Shown: positions 53,305 to 62,400 of the stretch, one piece after another
How the letters are laid out: each line of letters opens with the position of its first letter
How positions within the stretch are numbered: the first letter of the stretch is position 1
Assembly (NCBI GenBank): GCA_963585895.1
Contig: CAUZXS010002497.1
Location: forward strand, 1-64,000
Origin: Sepioteuthis lessoniana
Taxonomy: Eukaryota; Mollusca; Cephalopoda; Myopsida; Loliginidae
DNA: 64,000 nucleotides
Direction: 5' to 3'
Position numbers and translations under genes: made by a program
The notes under the pieces: generated by a model
Databases searched by the model: none
What the model was told of the DNA's origin: nothing
The model's input: only the letters and a program-made list of their open reading frames with translations

Positions 53305-53570
53305 TATAGTAAGTAAAGTTGGTGACATTAGTTGAGGGTGACCCAAAGGCTCTCCTTTCAATAGTTACTACAGTGAGGTATTGGGGAGAGTGCTACTCCT
53401 TTCCCTGGATTGTTCCACTTTACCCTTGATCCTTACATTATAATGCTGAGTGTTAAGCAAGGTGGCATCAAGTACCATTTTTTGAGTCTTTGGTATAAGG
53501 CGACCTGGGATTGAACCTCGGTCTGCTGGACCATTGATGAACAATCTACTCATTAGACCAATATACACAC
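53305..53570 (-). repeat. SINE-B copy
   Basis: Minus-strand head TATTGGTCTAATGAGTAG, B box GGTTCAATCCCAGG and the end TCACCCTCAACTAATGTC. TA arrays lie on both sides (53268-53290 and 53570-53625). Confidence 0.83.
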
Positions 53571-53689
53571 ATATATATATATATATACACATTATACACA
53601 TATATAATATATATATATTTCATATAATACACACACACACACACACACACATGTATATGCTGGTTTTATATAATATATATATATATGAG

Positions 53690-54950
53690 GCCATTAGATA
53701 AATAAAGAGCCCAGTAGGCTGGGGCTGTAGAATATGCAAACTGCATCTGTGTATTGGGGTTTTGTGTGACCCCCGATGATGGATCAATCCTGTGAACAGT
53801 TATAAGTTTTATACGATTAACAGACAACTGGACAAATGACTGAGACAAGTAGATAAGTTTAAATATCAGGTTTTATTGAGAGAATTGTACACAAAAGCAC
53901 AAAAGGTGTATGGGTGTAGAATTGCACTAGTTGTATAATGTTGGGGTAGTCTCTGTTGGGTGTTGAAAGTCAGTGTTGTAGAAAGTCTTAGACTCAGCTG
54001 TTTATTAGTTTGTGATGACAGTGCATATAGAAGGTGAGGATGGTCTCTGTGCTTTGTGCAGATTGTAGGTGTAGCTGTATGGTCTGGTTGTAGATGTTGT
54101 TGGAGACAGTCGATGATGTGGATGCATTGCTTAATCGATGTCCTGGTTTGTGCAATCCTTGGTTAACCAGGTGTGTGTCAATGTGGCCCCAAACTGTTGG
54201 TGCTAGTCCGAGCAATGTGGTTGCTCATGGACTAAGAGCTGCAATTGCTGGTTGCAGAGTCTATGTGATTGATGTCCCAATTTATTCAATCCTTGTTTAA
54301 CCAGGTGTGTGTATTGATGTGGCCTCAAAGTGTGGGTGCTAGTCCTAGCAGTGTGGTTGCTTGTAGACTAGGTACTGTAGGTGCTGTTGCTTAGTTGCGC
54401 AGAAATGGCTGCTGGGTTAAGCTGGAGCTAGTTTGCTGTTGGTGCTGTTGCTTGGTTGCACAGGAACAGCTGCCAGGTTAAGCTGGAGCTAGTTTGCAGT
54501 TGGTGCTGGCTGCTGCATCATCCTGTGGTATCTGCCTGGAAGGTGTAGTGAGGAAATCCAAGGAGGTCTCGGAAGACTTTCTGAAGCTAACTCTTAAAAG
54601 AGCTGTTTGAATGGGAGACTTTCTGAAGTTAGCTCTTAGAAGAACTGTTTGAATGAGAGAGCAGTAGTAATTAGTTTGTTGGCTGTGCTGGATCTATGGC
54701 AGTGATTTTTTGGATTCCATTTTGTCTGCTTTGGCTAGTGGTAAGGATGCAGACCTCATGTTTGGCAGTTCAGTTTGGTCGTGAGGACAAAGACCCCATG
54801 CTGCTAGGAGAGGAACAGATCCTACTTCTTGTTTGGGATCAAGTGAGCCGGGCTGCCTATTTGATTTTTGGTTTTGCTATGTTTATATTGCATTATCTGC
54901 TGCTACAGTACTGGGCTTAATGAAGGGGCTTCTGTGCACAGGAAGTTCCT
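53690..54950. repeat. Unclassified 1.26-kb block with stacked tandem repeats
   Basis: The left end shares GCTGGGGCTGTAGAATATGC with the end of repeat E (inverted). Inside are three different direct duplications: units of about 145 nt (54122 and 54268, sharing CTTGGTTAACCAGGTGTGTG / CTTGTTTAACCAGGTGTGTG), about 63 nt (54375 and 54437, sharing GGTTAAGCTGGAGCTAGTTT) and about 47 nt (54570 and 54615, GACTTTCTGAAG and GTTTGAATG). Long-terminal-repeat origin is possible (AATAAAACC on the minus strand near 53880) but unproven. Confidence 0.55.
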
Positions 54951-55134
54951 TTATTGAATATAAGTAATAATGAAATACTTCATTATACTTTGAAGAGGAA
55001 CTTTTAAATATAATGTATTTTATCCTGTGGTTATAAACTTGTTTCTGAAGGCGAGCAGATTCCTTTTGACAAATAGTTTGTATGTTAATAACAGAAGTTC
55101 TTTCATGACATATGCACAATGTTTTGTTGTCTGA

Positions 55135-55710
55135 TGTCATGGGTGACACAGCATTTTCTCTAAATTGGAGATTTTTGGTTGAGTAGCTGGGGCAGCTATG
55201 AGAAGGGTAAGACCCCTCCAATGAGTATTCTGGATATGATAATTAGCTACATCTGAAGGTGAGGCTCTAGTCCTTGAGCTTTGCGGAATGTGGAGTATGT
55301 CTTCATTACTATTATTCTCAGATCCACTCTGATCTGTACTGGTCATAGATGTTAGGGTCTCATCTATGAGTCAAACTGAATTTGTTTTGTGGCTATGACA
55401 TTTAACTGCATCTGATGTTGAAGCTTCAGTCTGGGAGTTTTGGAGAATATGGAAAACCCCTTTATTGTTTTTACTCCAAGGTCCTTTCTGACCTGGAGTG
55501 GTATTACATGTTAGGGTACCATCTATGGGTCAAATAGTAAAACATTTAATCATTTATTATTCTTGAAACTATTTAACAGTGTGCAAATAAATAACTGATG
55601 TTTGATTGAATTATTAGTATTACATAAGAATACGTGAAACCATTTAACTGTGTGCAAACAAATGAGCTCTGGCTCATTTAAAAATAATGTTGCCTACAAA
55701 TCATTCACTC
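55135..55710 (-). repeat. Composite repeat E, inverted (two blocks)
   Basis: Minus strand: units with GTTTCAAGAATAATAAATG and CACAGTTAAATGGTTTCACG, the diagnostic block twice (ATAGATGGTACCCTAACATG near 55520; CATAGATGAGACCCTAACATC near 55370), CTCCAGGTCAGAAAGGACC and GTCTTACCCTTCTC. A duplicated diagnostic block makes this copy unlike the others. Confidence 0.68.
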
Positions 55711-55764
55711 AAAAATCATATTATATATATACATATATATATATATATATACATATATATAAAC

Positions 55765-55830
55765 AGAATTTAACATTAAATAACCTACAAGGGTTGATAT
55801 GTCATTAACATAAGCAACCAACCCATCTAA
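55765..55830 (+). repeat. SINE-A tail / repeat E left end, inverted
   Basis: AACATTAAATAACCTACAAG, GGGTTGATATGTCATTAAC and AAGCAACCAACCC. With 55135-55710 it completes the E order in reverse. Confidence 0.65.
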
Positions 55831-55849
55831 ATAAATAAAGTGAATATTA

Positions 55850-56800
55850 CCTTGGGATTTGACAAAAGAAAGTATTGTTTACCATTGCACCTTTTTGGGG
55901 CAAATCAATAGTGATGGGTCCTTTCATGTCCCAGAATGTCAGCATGGTATGCATTACTGACCGTTGCATCTGGAGCTATATTTTTAACTGATGAGAGTCT
56001 GGGTCTTTCCACTATGGACTGTCTTTTTTACTCAGGCTGGTTGTGACAGACCCATGTGTAGCCCATTTTGTAAACATTCTTGACTCAAACATGTTTTTTT
56101 TGTACACACTACCCATTCTTCAATTAATTTCACACTTCTCAGCCAGCCAAAATTTGATGGAGCTTTAGTGCTTTGGGATATGGTTAATTTCTCTAACACC
56201 ATAAATTATTTGGCAACACAAATGAATAACGAAACTTCTTTTAAACAACACAACAAAGAAAGGTTTATTATTGTAGCAGGTGTAAAGGAGTAAGAGTGAG
56301 AGAGTATCCCTTTTGTGTTGCTGGTCAGTATGTTGGTCCTTGGTTTGTTGGAAGCGTGTGTGAAGCTAGCAGCAGTGTAATTCTTCAGTGATGGGGTTCC
56401 AAGTGGATCAGTAGCAGTCATGTGAGAGAGGTCTGTTTGTGCTGCTGGCTCATGGTTCTCTGTTGTTGACACACTACACAAAAAGGAACTAGAAAAAAAA
56501 GTTCTTGAGAGGAAGAAGGAATCAATGCGCATCTGCAATTGGTCAATTAGTGACCGAATCGCTTGGGGGGGCATTGATTCGCGAAAGGAAATAGATCTGT
56601 GGCTGCTACAGAGCATTTTGTTTGATTTGTGGTCATTTTGAATTGCCCCAAAAGAAATAATTTTGCTCATTTTAAATAGTTTTTACAATAAACCAATTCC
56701 ACAAACAATACAAGAGTTTACATTTTTGGAAAAGAATTTGAAAAATTGTTTTGAGTAAAAAAAATATATTCATATTCATGGAATGGCCCTCCTATATATT
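55850..56800. other. Stretch without recognised gene
   Basis: The 154-residue minus frame (56670-56206) is the longest non-repeat frame outside the named genes. It shows no known domain, and its composition (Ser/Thr/Asn-rich) is not convincing. TTTATTATTGTAGCAGG near 56265 could be the complement of a polyadenylation signal of an LTR or retroposon. Confidence 0.4.
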
Positions 56801-56901
56801 CCTACATATATATTATATGAGTATCTGTCTATCTGTAAATAATATTTATATTATATATATATATATATTAATAAACTAGAGGTACATGAAAGTTTATACC
56901 A

Positions 56902-57329
56902 GCAAAGGATTAAAGGAATCATTAGTAAAAAGAGGGAAACAATTCTAAAAAACAGTCATCTTGATAATTGTTAGCTATAAATAGTTGTAGGACCACTTAT
57001 CAAGATGACTGTTTTTCTATTCTACATAGAGCTAGGGATAAAGTCCAATTAAACATCTTAGAGGCGATCTATATTGCTTTAGATCGCCCCTCTCTATGTA
57101 GACAGAGAAGCAGTCACATTTTAAATATATTGGGGGACGTGTTAGTTATTGGTGTGACATAAACTTTTTTTCCCAATTGTCACCCTCCAGTCTTCTTATG
57201 CTACAATAATTACCCGTTGTTACTGCTTTCCAGCATTTTGTATGAATAGAGCTGGACAAAAGGGCCCTCGCAATTTTATCTTTTAGAATTATTTTCCCTC
57301 TTTTTAATGATGATTCCTTTAATCATTTG

Positions 57330-57330
<1 letters not shown>
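56902..57330 (+). mobile_element. Fold-back element with Penelope-like C-terminal fragment
   Basis: Outer inverted repeats of about 45 nt (GCAAAGGATTAAAGGAATCA at 56902; TGATTCCTTTAATCATTTGC at 57311-57330). An inner inverted pair (ACAGTCATCTTGATAA at 56954; TTATCAAGATGACTGT at 56998) lies within. The frame 56968-57162 contains VQLNILEAIYIALDRPSLCR and QRSSHILNILGDVLVIG, which resembles the ..I.EA..I....PSL..Q C-terminus of Penelope-like GIY-YIG proteins. Probably a deleted retroelement. Confidence 0.6.

Positions 57331-57382
<52 letters not shown>
57331..57382. repeat. (TA)n microsatellite
   Basis: About 26 TA units directly after the fold-back element. Confidence 0.95.
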
Positions 57383-57384
<2 letters not shown>

Positions 57385-57386
<2 letters not shown>

Positions 57387-57865
57387 GTAAGTTTTATTAA
57401 AATGATGGAACACTGTTTATTATTTTTAATTGTAATTTTTCAAGTCTTTTGTTATTTTTCTTGTGTTGGGGTCCAATATCTTGTTATTTTTTTTGTGTTG
57501 GGGTCCAATATCTTCTAAAAATTTTCAATATGTTGGTACCTGTGTTTGATGTTATTCTATTTAAGTTTGTTTTTTTATTTTTATACATATTACTTCTGAC
57601 CAACTTACATCTTCTGATGTAGGGAAGATTCTCAGATAATACAATAATCACATATAAAAATAATAACAAAAAACATTACAAATCCTAAAAGCAATGTGCA
57701 TAAAAAACAAACAAAACCAAACATAAATAAAATAGCATTTAACTCAGGTACCAATATATTGAAAATTTTTAGAAGATATTGGACAATTTCTTTACCACCT
57801 GGATCCTGACACAAGAAAAATAAAAAGATTTAAAAAATTACTATCAAAAATTTAATAAAACTTGC
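57385..57865. repeat. Fold-back repeat, arms about 200 nt
   Basis: GTCCAATATCTTCTAAAAATTTT, CAATATGTTGGTACCTG and GTTTGATGTTATTCTATTTA on the left return as complements near 57670-57790 (AAATAGCATTTAACTCAGGTACC, AATTTTTAGAAGATATTGGAC). The left side also has a direct 36-nt duplication (TTTGTGTTGGGGTCCAATATC twice). The apex (57605-57645) includes CATCTTCTGATGTAGGGAAG. Confidence 0.82.
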
Positions 57866-57900
57866 CTTAATAAAGACTTGCTGCCTAAATATACACCCTT

Positions 57901-57901
<1 letters not shown>

Positions 57902-57938
<37 letters not shown>

Positions 57939-57955
57939 CTTAAATATCAAGTAAA

Positions 57956-58011
<56 letters not shown>

Positions 58012-58030
58012 TAACTTAAATCTCAAGTAA

Positions 58031-58086
<56 letters not shown>
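57902..58086. repeat. Three long (TA)n arrays with conserved spacers
   Basis: Arrays at 57902-57937, 57958-58008 and 58033-58084 are separated by AACTTAAATATCAAGTAAATT and AACTTAAATCTCAAGTAAATT. An inverted partial copy (GAATTTACTAGATAGTTAAG) follows. They end about 245 nt before the PDE12 start codon. Confidence 0.93.
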
Positions 58087-58087
<1 letters not shown>

Positions 58088-58089
58088 TT

Positions 58090-58330
58090 TACTAGATAGT
58101 TAAGTTAGTTTATATCTTTTTTGATAAGATTATTTACTTTTAAAGTTGGAAGGATGTTCGAAAAGCGAAATGTTTAATGTCGCTTTTGACGACTTTGAAA
58201 TCGTGGATCCAACTACTGTTATGTTTTTCGTGAGAATTATCTCCCCTTAGTCGGAAAATCGGTGTTAAGTACAAGTAAGGTAATCTTAAATAATTTGTTG
58301 TCCTATGGTGGTCTGTCACCCAGTTCAGCC
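58090..58330 (+). promoter_or_regulatory. PDE12: Probable PDE12 promoter / 5' UTR
   Basis: Between the TA arrays and the first ATG, several CpG words (GTTCGAAAAGCGAAATG, GTCGCTTTTGACGAC, ATCGTGGATCC) appear in otherwise CpG-poor sequence. No TATA box or start element can be fixed with certainty. Confidence 0.4.
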
Positions 58331-59391
58331 ATGCTGTATATGGTTCGGTGTGCTAATAATCGCGTCACCAACAGTATCGTTGTCAGAGGCTTTTTGTGTT
58401 GCGTACAGAGTCAACACAATACTTACAGCACACCATCAACCCAGCGCCAGCTGTTAAAGCAGCAACAACCACGTGGTTTTAAGTGTCGAACTGATTGTTC
58501 CACTAGTGGTATAGTTTCGTCATTGTGTTGCAATAGTGTTAAAAGACATATCTATACATTTTCTTCCGTTAATAATAATTCAGTCCCGATGGATTTGTTA
58601 AGCGTTGTCAACGTTCCGGAAGACGATAAGCTTAAAATAACCTTCGATTATAGCTATAACGGCTCGGATTCACGAAATTTTAACCTGGTGAGACAGAAAG
58701 ACGAACCCCTGGGACAGTCTCTGTCCCGATTGAGGGCTAACATTTCCAAGTATATTAGCAAAAAGAATAAAAAGAAGAAAAGAAAATTAAAAAAGACTAA
58801 TGTAGAAGGAGAAGCTAAAAAAGAAGCTGACGACTGCGACGAGGAACTAGAAGATATTGAAATTTCGGTGTGGAGAGAAAACGTTAAAATTTTGGAATCG
58901 GTACCCAATGTCGAAGCTTGGGTTACTGGATCTTCGCTTCGAATCGACTCGTGTTCGTATAATATCATAGTTAATATCCCCACCATCACAAAATTATCCA
59001 TACCCACGAATCTTATGGTTGGATTTCCTGTCTACCTCCAAGTGGAATATTTATTTACCGATGTTACTCAGTGTGATTTTAGATGGTATAAGGATATTAA
59101 GGACGACCAACAAAGCTACAGCGATGATCACAGTAAAAGCCCCAATATGATAAAGTCGGTTTCTTGGCAAAACCTCAGTTCTTCAAATAATAATTGTAAT
59201 GCTTTTTATACACCAAGTATTGACGATTTGGGACATAAATTAAAGGTTGTTTCTGTGCCACGAAATATTGAAAGGGATATTACAGGTAAAGAAGTTTGTG
59301 TTCAGTCATCTGCAGTTGTTGATCCAGGCCCAGGATATTGCCCATTTCAGACCAGGCACCTGTTCACTCGGAATCTTACAGAAGTTGGCTG
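58331..59391 (+). CDS. PDE12: PDE12 (2'-phosphodiesterase) first coding exon, partial gene
   Basis: PDE12 is a mitochondrial 2',5'-phosphodiesterase and deadenylase that trims poly(A) of mitochondrial RNAs and degrades 2-5A. Here, 353 codons run from ATG 58331 (MLYMVRCANNRV) to a donor TGGCTG|GTAATT at 59391/59392, phase 2. Residues 1 to about 60 are basic with few acidic residues, consistent with a mitochondrial presequence. Then come DEPLGQSLSRLRANISKYI, a Lys-rich stretch, and family blocks NVEAWVTGSSLRI, IPTNLMVGFPVYLQVEYLF, FRWYKDIKD, YTPSIDDLGHKLKVV and VDPGPGYCPFQTRHLFTRNLTE, in the order of known PDE12 proteins. The catalytic EEP domain (after the ..LYT..VTE block) is absent and must be downstream of the window. 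The frame is open upstream to 58199 with no ATG. Confidence 0.9.
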
Positions 59392-60180
59392 GTAATTCAA
59401 ATTGAGTTTTTCATGGCTTTGTTTTATACCATGTTTTTATTGTTTTAAAGAATTTTACAATTATTATTTATGTTTTATTTGAGAAATAGATATTTATTAA
59501 TTAATTGAACATTTCAAGCAAATGAACATAATTTCAGTCATCAGAAAATTCCTCTTCTTAATGAAAATGCATAATCACTTGTTGGATAGAAAAAATTCCA
59601 AAATGTTCTCAGGGATTATAGGAATAAGTTTTCAGACAAGTGTTTACTCATTGCGAAAGTAAATAATAGATTATTTTCTGGTATTTTGTTTTCTAAGGGG
59701 AAAAAGGAAAAAAATTGTTTGCTATTTTAAAACAAATATTTATAAAATCAATGATATAAATTAGCAAGACATTTTTTTTAATATCAGAAAATGAAGTATT
59801 ACAAGTTTACGGACACACCTAATAAAATCTATTTACGATTGAAATTACTAAATTTTACTCATTTTATTAGCCTTATACACCAGTTACATTATGTAATAAT
59901 ATATTTCTCATTTATTTTCTTTTCTTAACGGCTATGGTTATACAAGAACGCGCATGCGTGTTGTGATTTTTTTAATGCGGAAAATGCAATGGACATTAGA
60001 GAATAAATTAAAGTTAAGTGTCAGGTTTATGGTAATTCATTATTGATACTAGCTTGCTAACCATTACGCTATGACGAAGTTGCCAACTCAGGCCTCAGAC
60101 GTTATTATTTACTAAGCTTTGCTTTGGTAAACAGATTGCTCATAGTACCTGTTGTTCCTCAATTGCCAGGAGCCGATATT
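59392..60180 (+). other. PDE12: Start of PDE12 intron 1
   Basis: No exon resembling the EEP nuclease core was found between 59392 and the window end. The stretch is AT-rich. The block CTAACCATTACGCTATGACG near 60057 looks like the complement of a tRNA-like A box of an old SINE. Confidence 0.5.
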
Positions 60181-60387
60181 TGTCGCTGCCTCCCAATAGA
60201 CAGGACTTGACACAAGGTTAATGACCCGAAAGTCCATTAAAGTAGGGAGGTCGGGCACGAGCCGAGGCTCGAGCCCTGGTGACTATGATGCATATAGCCC
60301 ACCCGAAAGTTGCCTAGCCGAAGTCAGGGGCCTTACGGCCTCAAGTCTACCTTTGCTGGACAGGGCCCACTGGCGAACCATCGGGGC
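60180..60387 (+). other. GC-rich island in PDE12 intron
   Basis: GGGAGGTCGGGCACGAGCCG, AGGCTCGAGCCCTGGTGAC, CGAAAGTTGCCTAGCCGAAG and CACTGGCGAACCATCGGGGCC, ending exactly where SINE-A begins. Base composition is unlike its neighbours. No frame with recognisable similarity; GCTCGAGCC is palindromic. Confidence 0.45.
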
Positions 60388-60625
60388 CAACCCCATGGTG
60401 TAGTGGCTAATGTGTTGGACTGTGAAGTCCGAGTAAGCGAGTTCGAACTCCAGTCACGCTATTATGTTCACTTTTGGATTGATATCCTTGAGAAAGATAT
60501 GGACTCCCTACTCTCCTCCATTAACTATGGGTTAAGGACTATCTCTACTGTTCTACTAGGATGGATTTGGCATTAAATAACCTATGAAGATTGTTATGCC
60601 ATTACACAAAGAAACCAAACCAAAC
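60388..60625 (+). repeat. SINE-A, well preserved
   Basis: CCCCATGGTGTAGTGGCTAA head, an excellent B box GAGTTCGAACTCC, the body CACGCTATTATGTTCACTTT and the tail GTTATGCCATTACACAAAG with AAACCAAACCAAAC. Its B box is the best of all SINE-A copies. Confidence 0.88.
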
Positions 60626-60969
60626 GGTCACCTATCGAAGTACTGAACAGCGTCACCACTGCTTAACGTTTGTGAATTCATGGGAACTGGTGCCTTAATT
60701 AAAAAAGAAAAAAAATTATAACTTGGATTTGGCACAAGACTGCAAGTATGTGGTATCTATTAAGGAATGAACTCACTATTCAGTAGGAATTAGCGTTTTA
60801 GTTTAGTTTACTAACCATTACACTTAAAGGCCTGAAACTTGTTAATGAAGAAACAAAAAACCCAACAAAACAATGAAGAACAAACTAGCAATTTTTTTTC
60901 TATTTGATTATTAATTTCTGTGGTTATTTTCTCATTTCATGAATTTTTCTGCAATGATGCAAGGAATAA

Positions 60970-61482
60970 TATGAGGGTGAGTCAAAAGTTTTACTATATT
61001 TTAGTAACGTGAGACACAATTTGGTAATTCCAGATGCTTTTGTTGAGGTTGTGAAGGTAATAAACCATAGTGGACTGTGAAATGCTGAACTTGCCTGATA
61101 CCCTTTGGGTGCAACTTGCTAGATTTGGCTCTATGGCTTGGAGTATGGCCTCGGGATCCACAGTAATCGGTTTATCTGATCTTAGAGTTTCTTTGACTAT
61201 CTGGTTACTGTACTGTGATCAACTACACCTTCACCTCAACAAATGCAGCATCATGGCCAATTTCACTCATAAAGGATAAATTCTTGAATTAGACTACATT
61301 GTATATTTATCTATGCAGCTTTCAAATGACACACAAAGTAAAGCAATGCATAACATATCAGTGCACCAACTACCTCTATACTACCAACCACATTAGGAAA
61401 CTTGAACTGCTTTGGTCACATGATATATGCACTGCAAACTAGCATATGTGAAAATATTGTAAAACTTCTGACTTTCTCTTGT
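60970..61482 (-). pseudogene. Internally deleted mariner with a helix-turn-helix relic
   Basis: Terminal inverted repeats: GAGGGTGAGTCAAAAGTTTT at the left; AAAACTTCTGACTTTCTC at the right. On the minus strand, 61160-61025 translates to DPEAILQAIEPNLASCTQRV, SGKFSISQSTMVYYLHNLNK, which fits the second helix-turn-helix of mariner transposases (EA I..NP..S...LA..F.VS..TV..HL...GK). The catalytic core is absent. Length 513 nt, so a deletion derivative. Confidence 0.75.
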
Positions 61483-61929
61483 TATTTAGATAGAAGATGG
61501 GTAACAAAAATAGTAATTTTTGGTTAAGATGATTGTGTTTTCAAAGATTTAGTATGCAAAGTGAAAGTTAATCTAAACTATGGTAATATGTATGGAACTA
61601 GCACAATTTTTTATTTAGGATTCCATAAATTTATTAGTTTATTTACTGTTTAATGAAATACCAGGGTGAATATCTTTAGTGTTACCAGGAGTGCTTGACA
61701 AATTTTGGAGATAGTTATAAGTGTTTGATATTAAAACTTACATTTTTATTGAAGTTATATAGTCAAGGTGAATCTAAATTTAGTTATTATTGTAAATTAT
61801 GTGAGTTTGAATAGCCGTATAAGAGAAAATAAAGTACTTTTATTTACCCTAGTGATGAGTTAGTTGTCTATAAGATTTTTATTTACTAATTACCACTTTT
61901 ACTATGTACATAAGAAAAATGTACTTTCT

Positions 61930-62030
61930 TGATAGTAGAGAGGCTGATGTAATGATTAACAAGCTAGGTTACTTGACCATTGCTAATGAGTTCTATTCTC
62001 ACTGAGTGCCCCATACTTCTGGCCTTGTGC
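61930..62030 (+). repeat. Old tRNA-like SINE remnant
   Basis: GCTGATGTAATGATTAACAAG (A-box-like) and GAGTTCTATTCTCACTGAG (B-box-like), spaced as in a tRNA, then CCTTGTGCTAAATTAAAC. Body lost. Confidence 0.45.
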
Positions 62031-62100
62031 TAAATTAAACTAAGCTTTACAAATGACAACTATCTTGAGAAGTCATTAATAAGAATAATGAAAGTTAAGG

Positions 62101-62400
62101 AATCATCATTGATGTGTGCTACAGCAGAGATTCTCTTGACTCTCTCCTGCCATCTGTCCCTATAGGCCATCACTCTTGATAAGTCCTTTACATGGCATAG
62201 AGCTGATGAATGTAAGTTTTTACTGGTCACTTGACACCAGTGTGTCCACATGTAGGAGTCTGTCTTAACTTCATCAGCAATGCCAGCATGTCTTGCTCAT
62301 CTTGCTTGGATGACTTGTGAGATGGGAGGTAAGTGGTAGTACAGCTGCTGTTTTGTTGAGTGCTGTTTCCAGGATTTGTTAAAAGTTAAGGAATAGCTGC
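62101..62400 (-). pseudogene. RTE-like LINE fragment, old
   Basis: The complement carries the same landmarks as the other 3' fragments: CCTGCCATCTGTCCCTATAG (DR..W.E region), CCAGCATGTCTTGCTCATCT (RHAGH region) and TGTGAGATGGGAGGTAAGTG. Several frameshifts. The 63-residue frame at 62060-62251 is its decayed C-terminus. Confidence 0.72.

Noticed and set aside
56206..56670. 154-residue minus frame as a gene
   Set aside because: No domain, signal or conserved pattern visible; low-complexity Ser/Thr/Asn composition in a repeat-rich area.
58262..58330. PDE12 start at 58262
   Set aside because: That codon is GTG; the first in-frame ATG is at 58331. The open stretch before it may be 5' UTR.
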